64,000 bases of DNA, from positions 237,501-301,500 of the forward strand of contig OX030969.1 of NCBI GenBank assembly GCA_943735955.1, given 5' to 3'. This stretch comes from Piscicola geometra (taxonomy: Eukaryota > Annelida > Clitellata > Hirudinida > Piscicolidae). Shown one piece after another: positions 24,301-31,475 of this stretch (within the stretch, counting starts at the first letter, position 1; every line of letters begins with the position of its first letter). The notes beneath the pieces were generated by a model that saw only the letters and a list, made by a program, of their open reading frames with translations, searched no databases and was not told the origin of the DNA. The position numbers and the translations under genes were made by a program.

Positions 24301-27214
24301 TTCTGAGATGGTGTGGTCATTCTGAGTTGGTGTGGTCATTCTGAGGTGGTGTGGTTATTCTGAGGTGGTTTGGTCATTCTGAGGGGATATGGTCATTCTG
24401 AGGTGGTGTGGTCATTCTGAGATGATGTGGTCATTCTGAGGTGGTGTGTTCATTCTGAGATGTTGTGCTCATTCTGAGGTGGTGTGGTCATTCTGAGGTG
24501 GTGTGCTCATTCTGAGGTGGTGTGGTCATTCTGAGATGGTGGGGTCATTCTGAGGTGGTGTGGTCATTCTGAGGTGGTGTGGTCATCCTGAGATGGTGTG
24601 GTCATTCTGAGGTGGTGTGGTCATTCTGAGGTGGTGTGGTCATCCTGAGATGGTGTGGTCATTCTAAGATGTTGTGCTCATTCTGAGGTGGTGTGGTCAT
24701 CCTGAGATGGTGTGGTCATTCTGAGATGTTGTGCTCATTCTGAGGTGGTGTGGTCATTCTGAGGTAGTGTGGTCATCCTGAGATGGTGTGGTCATTCTGA
24801 GATGTTTTGGTCATTCTGAGGTGGTGTGGTCATTCTGAGGTGGTGTGTTCATTCTGAGGTGGTGTGGTCATTCTGAGATGGTGTGGTCATTCTGAGTTGG
24901 TGTGGTCATTCTGAGGTGGTGTGGTTATTCTGAGGTGGTTTGGTCATTCTGAGGGGATATGGTCATTCTGAGGTGGTGTGGTCATTCTGAGATGATGTGG
25001 TCATTCTGAGGTGGTGTGGTCATTCTGAGGTGGTGTGGTCATTCTGAGATGGTGTGGTCATTCTGAGATGGTGTGGTCATTCTGAGGTGGTGTGGTCATT
25101 CTGAGATGGTTTAGTCATTCTGAGGTGGTGTGGTCATTCTGAGATGGTGTGCTCATTCTGAGGTGGTGTGGTCATTCTGAGGTGGTGTGGTCATTCTGAG
25201 ATGATGTGGTCATTCTGAGGTGGTGTGGTCATTCTGAGATGGTGTGGTCATTCTGAGATGGTGTGGTCATTCTGAGGTGGTGTGGTCATTCTGAGATGGT
25301 TTAGTCATTCTGAGGTGGTGTGGTCATTCTGAGATGGTGTGCTCATTCTGAGATGGTGTGGTCATTCTGAGGTGGTGTGGTCATTCTGAGATGGTGTGGT
25401 CATTCTGAGGTGGTGTGGTCATTCTGAGATGGTGTGGTCATTCTGAGGTGGTGTGGTCATTCTGAGGTGTTGTGGTCATTCTGAGGTGGTGTGGTTATTC
25501 TGAGGTGGTGTGGTCACGTCTCCCGCTCTTCAAGCCAAAACAGTTTTTCAAGGCACTGTTCAGGGGGATGAAGAAGAGGCAGGCAGAGGAACGATGGGAA
25601 GACAATGCAGTGGACAGGGTTGGAGCTCAACTGCTCTCTGAGACTGTCAGGAAAGTGATAGGAATGGAAGAATTAGGCTGGAAGGGCCCTAATCGTGCTC
25701 AAGTCTGACTGACCGTGTATTTGTTAGCGTATGTATTCGTATGCATGTATGTGTGTGTGTGTGTGAGTTTGTGTGTGTGTCTGTGTGTGTTCGTGCAGCA
25801 CCTGCGACTGCAAAGACACACACACACACTCACCAGGACAACCAGAGGGACTTGGAGATAGCGACAGAACAACTGAGCGAGTACCTCGAGAGGTACATCA
25901 CCCTCGACATGCTGGTCGACATCAAGCAGAAGGTGCAAGACAAGTACAGGTGCTGCCTGCTCCCAATCACTTCTCTGAAGGGCATACACACTCACTTACA
26001 TACTCACACACACACACACACACACACATGCACACAAACACACACACAGACAAAAACACACACACATGCACACAAACACACACAGACACACACACACATG
26101 CACACAAACACACACACACAAACACACAAATAAACAAACACACAGACACACACACAAACACACACAGACACACACACACATGCACACAGACACATGCACA
26201 TAAACACACACACACATGCACACTAGAGGTCGGATGGGGTACCTGCGGAACGGGAATCAACATTCAAATCGGGAACGGGAAAAACTAGAATAAAAGTTAT
26301 TGGGATTGGATTCTTCAACAATTATACTTCAGCAAACTCCTAAGTATGGAAATTCATCGATACTCCGTACTTAAAATATTTATTAAATGCAATATAAATG
26401 TATAACGAAGCCACCATTGCATTGCCAATGTCAAAATCTCCAACATTACATTTGGAGTTGTTTTTATTACGTAAAATTATAATAAAATTTTTATACTATC
26501 AAATTATAAAAATGATTTTATTTTTGCAGTTGTGGAGAATAAGAATGTTATCAAAAAACATATTTCTAACATTATTGAGGAATTAATAATAATGAACGAA
26601 GAAAAAAATTCAGAAGAGGATGAATTGTACAAATATTCACAATTACGTCCCACCAAAATTGAAGATGATTAAGATGTTTTATTTTATTTGAGTATAATGA
26701 AAAATTTTCCAATACTAAAAGAAGTAGCCAAAATGTTGTTTAGTATACCTGCAAGTTCTATTTCCTGTGAACGGAATTTTCAACATGTGGTCGTTTAACT
26801 TCTTCAATACTTTCATTTCAATGAATATTTGAAATTTAAATCGTGTTTTTTTATTTTGTTAAAAGAAATATTTTCTGACTTTCTAATAATTAACTTTAAT
26901 AAATGTTAGGACTAACAAGTTTGGAAGCGGTTAAAACGGCAGCTAAAATAAATAAATAAACAAAATTTTTGTTGAAATGGGTCGGGACCGGGTCAAAAAG
27001 TTTCGGGAACGGGTCGGGACCGGGAAGGAAAAATCGTCCATGTCCGACCTCTTATGCACACAGACACACACACAAACACACACCGACACACACACATGCA
27101 CACAGACACACACACACACACAGGTACTGTGAGAGCAGACGTAAAGTTCTGCTGGATCATGTGCATGAAGGTTATGATAAGGATCTCTGGCTCTACCAAG
27201 ACGCTTCAATCTAA
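332..27214 (+). CDS. ARIH1: ARIH1-type RBR E3 ubiquitin ligase, last nine exons (gene level)
   Basis: Joined exons 332-384, 901-1015, 1314-1438, 1518-1575, 2031-2114, 2623-2685, 6138-6251, 25837-25949 and 27124-27214 give about 271 residues ending at a TAA. All introns are GT-AG and all phases agree. The product follows ariadne-1 closely: end of IBR ([14 protein letters not shown]), RING2 ([22 protein letters not shown]), then the Ariadne domain ([66 protein letters not shown]). RBR ligases take ubiquitin from E2 onto the RING2 cysteine and pass it to substrate; the Ariadne domain is autoinhibitory and, in the family, relieved by neddylated cullin-RING ligases. The N-terminal part, RING1 and the promoter lie left of the window. 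Odd points are a shortened zinc-ligand spacing in RING2 and a 19.6-kb repeat-filled intron. A second ARIH1-like paralogue cannot be excluded. Confidence 0.92.
386..598. repeat. GATGATGGT-type microsatellite starting at a donor site
   Basis: GGT and GAT triplets begin inside the donor GTGGGT of the 332-384 exon and continue as roughly 36-bp blocks with GAAAGTGGTGATGGTCATGG. The acceptor side of the same intron (834-893) carries the complementary CAT/CAC repeat. Confidence 0.9.
593..719 (+). mobile_element. SINE family 1, forward copy (tRNA-like head)
   Basis: The head GGTAGCCGAGT..GGC resembles a pol III A box and GGTTCAAGTGC a B box. The shared sequence with the inverted copy at 1681-1807 stops after CTACGTGGCCTG. 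Bases 720-785 may be a copy-specific 3' part. It is not a working tRNA: no complete cloverleaf is evident. Confidence 0.8.
834..893. repeat. CAT/CAC repeat at acceptor side
   Basis: Triplet repeat ending seven bases before the acceptor of the 901-1015 exon. It is complementary in kind to the donor-side repeat at 386-598. Confidence 0.85.
901..1015 (+). CDS. ARIH1: ARIH1 exon (IBR to RING2 linker)
   Basis: Encodes [13 protein letters not shown], then a WLRRWIKKC linker and [15 protein letters not shown]. The IBR zinc ligands C, C, H and C are visible. The [11 protein letters not shown] linker is a hallmark of ariadne proteins. Acceptor GACGTAG ends at 900; donor GTTTGT starts at 1016, in phase 0. 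Confidence 0.93.
1045..1312. repeat. CA-rich microsatellite with CGAACA interruptions
   Basis: ACACACGAACACAC-type dinucleotide repeat filling the intron and running into the ACACAG acceptor at 1313. Confidence 0.95.
1314..1438 (+). CDS. ARIH1: ARIH1 exon (RING2, catalytic cysteine)
   Basis: Encodes [18 protein letters not shown], then [24 protein letters not shown]. The transfer cysteine of the RBR mechanism is the C of GGCNHM at 1356-1358. The next zinc ligands are C-x2-C (1371-1382); as I recall the family, ARIH1 has C-x4-C here and ARIH2 has C-x2-C. Acceptor ACACAG at the end of a CA repeat; donor GTGGGT at 1439, phase 2. Confidence 0.94.
1441..1494. repeat. GTA triplet repeat
   Basis: TAGTAGTAGTGGTAG-type triplets in the 79-bp intron between the 1314-1438 and 1518-1575 exons, beginning just after donor GTGGGT. 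Confidence 0.85.
1518..1575 (+). CDS. ARIH1: ARIH1 exon (RING2 to Ariadne linker)
   Basis: Encodes [19 protein letters not shown] after completing the split tryptophan codon. Acceptor ACTCAG ends at 1517; donor GTGAGT starts at 1576 in phase 0. Confidence 0.92.
1681..1807 (-). mobile_element. SINE family 1, inverted copy
   Basis: Reverse complement of the 593-719 element, with the same tRNA-like A-box and B-box region and the same end GCCTACGTGGCCTG. The two copies lie in opposite orientation on either side of the exons at 901-1575. Confidence 0.82.
1968..2028. repeat. CAT/CAC repeat at acceptor side
   Basis: ATCATCACCATCATC triplets ending in CACTACAG, the acceptor of the 2031-2114 exon. 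Confidence 0.88.
2031..2114 (+). CDS. ARIH1: ARIH1 exon (Ariadne domain start)
   Basis: 28 codons, [16 protein letters not shown] followed by [12 protein letters not shown], the first helices of the Ariadne domain. Acceptor CACTACAG follows a CAT/CAC repeat; donor GTGGGT at 2115 opens a long GGT-rich repeat. Phase 0 on both sides. Confidence 0.93.
2115..2600. repeat. GGTGGT / GGGTGGTG G-rich repeat
   Basis: Nearly the whole intron is GGT, GGGT and GAGGGT units on the sense strand, starting in the donor. Clusters of GGG and GGGG runs could form G-quadruplexes. Confidence 0.9.
2623..2685 (+). CDS. ARIH1: ARIH1 exon (Ariadne domain)
   Basis: 21 codons, [12 protein letters not shown] then QQHNMSWIE. 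Very close to the ariadne-1 family sequence. Acceptor CTCCTCAG ends at 2622; donor GTTCCA at 2686, phase 0. The CAATA-type minisatellite begins about ten bases downstream. Confidence 0.93.
2696..3166. repeat. CAATA/CGATA minisatellite, about 40-bp unit
   Basis: About twelve units built from five-base blocks CAATA, CGATA, CTATA and CAATG. It begins next to the donor of the 2623-2685 exon. The apparent reading frames here are repeat artefacts. Confidence 0.93.
3241..4390 (-). pseudogene. Non-LTR retrotransposon reverse transcriptase remnant, split by a SINE
   Basis: Minus-strand reading of about 4383-4187 gives [11 protein letters not shown], the RT catalytic YADD box, then [18 protein letters not shown]. 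After the inserted SINE it continues (3958-3359) with [55 protein letters not shown] and APTLWNSLP. This order is typical of the RT C-terminal half in CR1/L2/jockey-like LINEs. It stops after STATVA. There is no endonuclease and no 5' end, so it is a dead 5'-truncated copy inside the ARIH1 intron. A/T-rich sequence at 3241-3300 may be its 3' end. Confidence 0.88.
3961..4186 (+). mobile_element. SINE family 2 inserted in the LINE remnant
   Basis: tRNA-like head with A box TGGCTTAGATGG and B box CAGTTCAAATCCC, a body ending GGGCGCTATACAAAACTGAC and a tail of ATTT repeats. A short flanking direct repeat (about TTATCT) is seen on both sides. Other copies are at 28022-28259 and 29714-29855, minus strand. 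Confidence 0.85.
4505..4700. repeat. CAC/CAT triplet microsatellite
   Basis: Long CACCATCATCAT run, which creates false polyhistidine and poly-Asp/Gly frames on both strands. Confidence 0.93.
4701..6054. other. AT-rich intronic sequence, no gene seen
   Basis: About 1.35 kb with short frames only and no recognisable domain. The one clear structure in it is the palindrome at 5498-5558. Confidence 0.6.
5498..5558. repeat. Perfect 29-bp inverted repeat, 3-nt loop
   Basis: The left arm 5498-5526 (A6 then TCGTATGAAATCC) and right arm 5530-5558 are exact reverse complements around GTT. The transcript would fold into a long unbroken hairpin. No TSD or terminal motif was found, so it is not assigned to an element. 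Confidence 0.95.
6055..6136. repeat. CAC/CAT repeat at acceptor side
   Basis: Triplet repeat running into ACCACAG, the acceptor of the 6138-6251 exon. Confidence 0.88.
6138..6251 (+). CDS. ARIH1: ARIH1 exon (Ariadne domain)
   Basis: 38 codons, [18 protein letters not shown] then [20 protein letters not shown], almost the consensus for this family. Acceptor ACCACAG follows a CAC/CAT repeat; donor GTGTGT at 6252 is itself the first unit of a GT microsatellite. Phase 0. Confidence 0.95.
6252..6478. repeat. TG microsatellite at donor site
   Basis: (TG)n with TC, TT and TA interruptions, beginning at the donor GTGTGT itself. Every GT in it is a possible competing donor. Confidence 0.95.
6566..25516. 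repeat. Giant 19-bp minisatellite, about 1000 copies
   Basis: The unit is GTCATTCTGAGGTGGTGTG and variants (GAGATGTTGTG, GAGATGGTGTG, GTCATCCTGA, GGTTTAGTC, GGGGATATGG). About 18.95 kb divided by 19 gives roughly 997 units; some are 18 bp (GTCATCTGA). It lies wholly within one ARIH1 intron. Rare variants recur in fixed order at offsets of about 2.8 kb and 8.66 kb, so blocks of many units have been duplicated together. No frame stays open through it, as 19 is not a multiple of three and TGA is in the unit. Confidence 0.97.
25517..25706 (+). pseudogene. LINE C-terminal tail fragment beside the 19-bp array
   Basis: Reads [20 protein letters not shown] then [19 protein letters not shown]. It resembles the region near the end of many LINE polyproteins (form LQGTV..R.R.RQ..RWEDNI.EWTG). 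It is the same sequence, in the same order relative to the array, as the minus-strand copies at 38497, 43598, 48139 and 53471. Confidence 0.7.
25741..25795. repeat. GT microsatellite
   Basis: GTGTGTGTGTGAGTTTG-type repeat just upstream of the 25837-25949 exon, followed by a short CA run at 25817-25830. Confidence 0.85.
25837..25949 (+). CDS. ARIH1: ARIH1 exon (Ariadne domain)
   Basis: Encodes [19 protein letters not shown], then [19 protein letters not shown] with the last codon split. It lies 19.6 kb from the previous exon, yet phase and homology continue without a gap. Acceptor TCACCAG ends at 25836; donor GTGCTG at 25950, phase 2. Confidence 0.94.
25983..26223. repeat. CA microsatellite with TGCACA and AGACAC interruptions
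   Basis: Dinucleotide repeat interrupted by the hAT element; it resumes at 27054. Confidence 0.93.
26224..27053 (+). mobile_element. hAT transposon remnant in ARIH1 intron
   Basis: An 830-bp element with ends TAGAGGTCGGA and the inverse of AAGAGGTCGGACATGG, flanked by an exact 8-bp direct repeat ATGCACAC (26216-26223, 27054-27061). Subterminal CCCG-rich blocks are present at both ends. Inside, degenerate plus-strand sequence near 26700-26800 matches the hAT C-terminal dimerisation region ([17 protein letters not shown]). 8-bp duplications are the hAT hallmark, but ATGCACAC also occurs elsewhere in this CA repeat, so the duplication alone is weak. Longer relatives lie in the macrosatellite. 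Confidence 0.82.
27054..27122. repeat. CA microsatellite to acceptor
   Basis: Continuation of the 25983 repeat, ending in the CACAG acceptor of the terminal ARIH1 exon. Confidence 0.9.
27124..27214 (+). CDS. ARIH1: ARIH1 terminal exon with stop
   Basis: Completes the split arginine, then [29 protein letters not shown] and TAA. Family members also end a few residues after the HVHEGY motif. Acceptor CACAG ends at 27123, directly after a CA repeat. The 3' UTR opens with a GT repeat. Confidence 0.94.
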
Positions 27215-27216
27215 TG

Positions 27217-27291
27217 CGTGTGTGTGTGTGTGTGTGTGTTTTGTGTATATGTGTGTGTTTGTGTGTGTGTGTGTGTGTGTATGTGTGTGAT
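27217..27291. repeat. GT microsatellite in 3' UTR
   Basis: TGTGTG repeat starting three bases after the ARIH1 stop codon. Confidence 0.9.
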
Positions 27292-27513
27292 ATACTTTTT
27301 TCCCATTTGTATAGCACAGGAGTTGAGAGCAGGCATACTATGAAGACACCTCCACCACTGTACTCCCCTTCTAACTTATCATTTCTAGTACCACTACGAA
27401 TAATTCTAATTATTAATATTGCACAACTACCACTGCTGCTCCTCCTCTAGTTTCCACCATCATTTCCATTCATCTCCTCATCAGCGTTGTTCCAAGAAGT
27501 AAGCTTTCGTCTC

Positions 27514-27519
27514 AATAAA
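27514..27519 (+). promoter_or_regulatory. Candidate poly(A) signal of ARIH1
   Basis: AATAAA 300 bases after the stop. It is the first canonical hexamer on the plus strand downstream. Use is inferred, not shown. Confidence 0.4.
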
Positions 27520-27579
27520 TGCCTCCCTTCCGAGGCGAACTCCCATTGTGTCTTCCAAGCCGTCTCCATGCCCACATAC

Positions 27580-27645
27580 ACCATCATCATCCCCACCATC
27601 ATCATCTCCATCATCATCGTCACCATCATCATCACCATCATCATG
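27580..27645. repeat. CAT/CAC repeat
   Basis: ATCATCATCCCCACC-type triplets in the 3' flank of ARIH1. Confidence 0.75.
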
Positions 27646-27649
27646 CCCG

Positions 27650-27895
27650 TGACTGAGTTAGTCGTTGGGGGAAAATAAGGAGGAAGAGGCAGCTACAGTT
27701 CACCACTCAGTTCTGTTGTTAGCAGCGTTGAGAAGACTGCTCAAGGGAAGAGACGTCCACTCTTTCACATTGTCCATCCAGCTCTTTTCCTGACGGCCTC
27801 GACGACGACTTTCTTGTAGCGTGCCCTGTAGCACCGTCTTGGACTGACGACGTGGCCAACCAAGTCAACTTTCGACGTTTGACAGTTGCTAAAAG
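27650..27895 (-). pseudogene. LINE C-terminal fragment, frameshifted
   Basis: Minus strand reads VKRRKLTWLGHV, a frame break, then SKTVLQGTLQESRRRGRQEK and WMDNVKEWTSLPLSSLL. This is the usual end of LINE polyproteins (WxGHV ... KTVLQGT ... RRRGRQ..W.DN..EWT). It shows what the more degenerate tail beside the 19-bp arrays derives from, though from a different subfamily. Confidence 0.75.
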
Positions 27896-28021
27896 AGGTT
27901 CTTGTTGTCCAATCAGTGCTGTTGTGATCTGATGAACGTAGTTGTTGGTTCTGTGCTCAAAGAAAGAGATGCCGTGGAGTTTTATATGATGATGGATCTA
28001 CTGACTAATTTTTTTAATGGT

Positions 28022-28259
28022 CTGTTTTATTTACAGCCTGACAGACGCAGGCCATGTTACAATGGTTCTGAGAACCATGCTTCTTATGCGCCAGAGACGC
28101 CACTCAACACGACGTACACATCTCTCAATGCATACGTCGCAAACACCGCATCATGTACACTAGTTATATGATAGTTCACGGTTACTCGTCAGGGATTTGA
28201 ACAGGCAACCTTTGAGTCGCAAGTCCGACGTCTACCATCTAAGCGACCCCTGCTCCCCG
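28022..28259 (-). mobile_element. SINE family 2 copy
   Basis: Minus strand begins GGGGAGCAGGGGTCGCTTAG, has B box CTGTTCAAATCCC, shares CTAGTGTA..ATGATGCGGTGTTT with the copy at 3961, and ends near CTGTAAATAAAAC. Confidence 0.8.
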
Positions 28260-29424
28260 CTGACTGCATTCAATTTACTAGTTTCTTCAGTCTATGGTTC
28301 ACCTTACCACACTGTCTCTCCATTCCAAGGTTGTGAACAAGAGTGTCATCGATTTCAGAAGCCTGCTCACTGCTTGGGTACTCCATAGGTAAGGCCTCTT
28401 CATCAATGTCCTAGTCTCTCTTTTGCCTATGTAAAACCGTCTTGAGAAGAGGCTGCATAGGAGAAATGAACTTAGAGACTTACTCCAAGTGCTCAACTGC
28501 TGCTTCTGACACCAAATGCACATCCAAGCAGGAAAACACCACCAGAACTTGAAACAGGGAGCTTCCATAACTTCTCTGGCTAGACAGGCTAGGCGATTGT
28601 TTATCTGTGGGTTTTGGCTTGAGAACTCAGTGAGATCACTGAAGTGGTGAATAAAAACTGATGTTACCTTGGAAAAAATCCGAACTTGTTGTCATTGTAA
28701 AAAACAGCCCACTGGATACCATTCTTTGCTCAAGGTAGAGGAGAAACTCAGTGAATCGGTTCCAGGGTTTGGCTGAGCTCAGGAGCCACCAGCTGAAGAC
28801 ACATGTCAAGTGCATGTCCAACTATACTTTTATTTGTTCTATAAACGTTTATTTCCACAATAAAACTTTGTAAACCTGATATATCCCTATATCCTTTTCA
28901 ACCAATTGCAGAACTTTATTCATGCCACTGCTGAAGCCCAGTGTGGTGTGGGCAGCACAAATATTTCTATATTTATACTATTATATTATATTAAGTGTTA
29001 TATTAAGTAACCTTATTATCGAAAAATTCGAGTCAATTAAACTATCTAATGATATCTTTTTTACGTGAAAACGCTTAAGCTTAAGCCTAAATCTTCGATT
29101 TAGTATTTTGGGTGTGGAATGGGGGGTTTCATCAAAAGTACCAACTTCCAATATTAAACATTCATGAAATAACCTATTGAACCATATTCCAATTGGACGT
29201 AACGAATTTCCAATTTTTCGATTTTTTTTGCCTACTTACCCTCCATAATATGAACAAATTAAAAGGTATGCAAGGTCATTCAAGATTTTAGATCCTGCGT
29301 GACTCGGCTTCTGTCTTGGAGCTAAGTTCGAGCATTTATGGAAGAGCAAACGTCCCTAAAATATAAATTATTTCATTTTAGTTATTATTTTTCGATGCCA
29401 AAAACGTTGGTTCTGGATTCAATG
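28260..29424. other. Intergenic sequence, nothing recognised
   Basis: Short frames on both strands (for example 28299-28568 and 28636-28821, minus) have no family signature and contain nearby stops. The second half is AT-rich. Confidence 0.5.
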
Positions 29425-29431
29425 CCTTTCC

Positions 29432-29698
29432 ATGGCAGCCTCTGAAGCAGAAGAGAGGAGATGCAGCCTCTGAAGCAGAAGAGAGGAGATGCAGCCTCTG
29501 AAGCAGAAAAGAGGAGATGCAGCCTCTGAAGCAGAAGAGAGGAGATGCAGCCTCTGAAGCAGAAGAGAGGAGATGCAGCCTCTGAAGCAGAAGAGAGGAG
29601 ATGCAGCCTCTGAAGCAGAAGAGAGGAGATGCAGCCTCTGAAACAGAAGAGAGGAGATGCAGCCTCTGAAGCAGAAGAGAGGAGATGCAGCCTCTTAA
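29432..29698. repeat. 28-bp minisatellite, about 9.5 copies
   Basis: The unit is GCAGCCTCTGAAGCAGAAGA plus GAGGAGAT, nearly perfect. It abuts the SINE at 29714. Confidence 0.95.
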
Positions 29699-29713
29699 GC
29701 ATTATCAGAGACT

Positions 29714-29855
29714 GCATCCCTCAATGCATACGTCGCAAACACCGCACCATATACACTAGGTATATTATAGTTCACGGTTGCTTGTCAGGGATTCGAACTG
29801 GCGACCTTTAAGTTGCAAGTCCGACGTCTACCATCTAAGCCATCCCCGCTCCCCA
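29714..29855 (-). mobile_element. SINE family 2 copy, 3' truncated
   Basis: Minus strand GGGGAGCGGGGATGGCTTAG, B box CAGTTCGAATCCC, and TATACCTAGTGTATATGGTG. It ends at TATGCATTGA, where the 28-bp repeat side begins. Confidence 0.82.
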
Positions 29856-29971
29856 AAGGTTGATACAATGTATGTGACCCAATCATCTAAAAGTGAACTA
29901 ATGCAAACTCAGTAACTCGGATAAATCTTTAAGTCAATTAATGAAGAACAAATGGCTCAAATGAATCTCAA

Positions 29972-30160
29972 GAGGCTAGGGAAGTGAGGGAGGTGTGAGG
30001 TTAGGGAAGTGAGGGAGGTGTGAGGTAAGGGTTAGGGCTAGGGAAGTGAGGGAGGTGTGAGGTTAGGGTTAGGGCAAGGGAAGTGAGGGAGGTGTGAGGT
30101 TAGGGCTAGGGAAGTGAGGGAGGTTAGGGTTAGGGCTAGGGAAGTGAGGGAGGTCATATG
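29972..30160. repeat. TTAGGG-like degenerate minisatellite
   Basis: Blocks of GGGAAGTGAGGGAGG alternate with GTGAGGTTAGGGTTAGGGC. It resembles interstitial telomere-type sequence but has no pure TTAGGG run longer than two units. Confidence 0.8.
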
Positions 30161-30455
30161 TACAAGAGAGCTGAGTGCAGGCATGCATGCTGAGGAGTGC
30201 AGGTATTTACAATTGAGGCTCGGAGCATGTGTTTGGTGCAGTGGCGTGGCATGGAGCGTGCATGCCTGCGTGGTGGTCCTACTGCACGTCAAGAGAACAT
30301 TGTGTGACATTATTAAAACAAGAGTTTATCTCATTAAAATGTAAGTTTTCAATAACAATATATTCATTCGATATTATGGTACAGTAGTGGGTGGGATGGT
30401 GTGGTCCTGCTGCCCATGACGGAAACAAACAATCACCCAGGTAATCCCACATTAT

Positions 30456-30515
30456 ATCATCATCATCACCATTCCAATCATTATAATCATCATCATCACC
30501 ATTCCAATCATTATA
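30456..30515. repeat. 30-bp direct duplication
   Basis: Two exact copies of a 30-bp unit containing ATCATCACCATTCCAATCA, in the 3' flank of the USP gene. Confidence 0.9.
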
Positions 30516-30537
30516 ACCACCTAAAATGCAAGCCTCA

Positions 30538-31433
30538 TTAAAGGCCCAACAGAGGGACTTGTCGACCTAGATCACTTGACATATATTTGTGTCCTAGACC
30601 ACTTGACCTATATTTGTGACCTAGATCACTTGACCCATATTTATGACCTGTATCATTTGACCTATATTTGTGACCTCGATTACTTGACCTGCACCTGGAA
30701 TACGTCCTGGATGCGTGGTGGTGGGAGTGGTGATGACTCTGGTGACGGAATCTTGTCTTGTCCACATGTGCTCTCGTGCAGTCTCTATGGCGACTGTCAT
30801 CAGCACCCCTCCTCTCTCTTTCATACACATCTCCCCCATCTCGAGATCTTCTCTTGTAACTGCCACTGCCAGATCCCCTCTCCCTTCTACTCTCTCTCTC
30901 CCCTCTTCTACCACTGCAAGAACTCTCTACATCCCTCCTCTCCCCTCCTCCATCCCCTTTGCCACTGCCACCACTGTGACCTCCATGATCATTCCTCTTT
31001 TTGTTGCTCTTCCTGCCCCCGTAACTCCTGCTGAATACTGCGTCTCCTCTCCCCCTTGCACCCTCACCTCTCTTCACCCTCTCCATCACTCCATCCTCAC
31101 CTCTCTTCACCCTCTCCATCACTCCATCCTCACCTCTCTTCACCCTCTCCATCACTCCATCCTCACCTCTCTTCACCCTCTCCATCACTCCATCCTCACC
31201 TCTCTTCACCCTCTCCATCACTCCATCCTCACCTCTCTTCACCCTCTCCATCACTCCATCCTCACCTCTCTTCACCCTCTCCATCACTCCATCCTCACCT
31301 CTCTTCACCCTCTCCATCACTCCATCTTCTCTCCTTACCCTCTCCATCACTCCATCTTCTCCTCTGTACTTCTGCCTTCCCTTGTCTTTCTCATTGTTAT
31401 ATTGTCTATTGCTATCATCATCACCACCACAAC

Positions 31434-31475
<42 letters not shown>

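Noticed and set aside
6566..25516. Possible CRISPR-like or VNTR array with spacers
   Set aside because: The units are directly contiguous with no unique spacers, in an animal intron; this is a minisatellite.
28299..28821. Minus-strand frames as a small gene
   Set aside because: Separated by stops, no recognised domain, no splice-consistent joining found.
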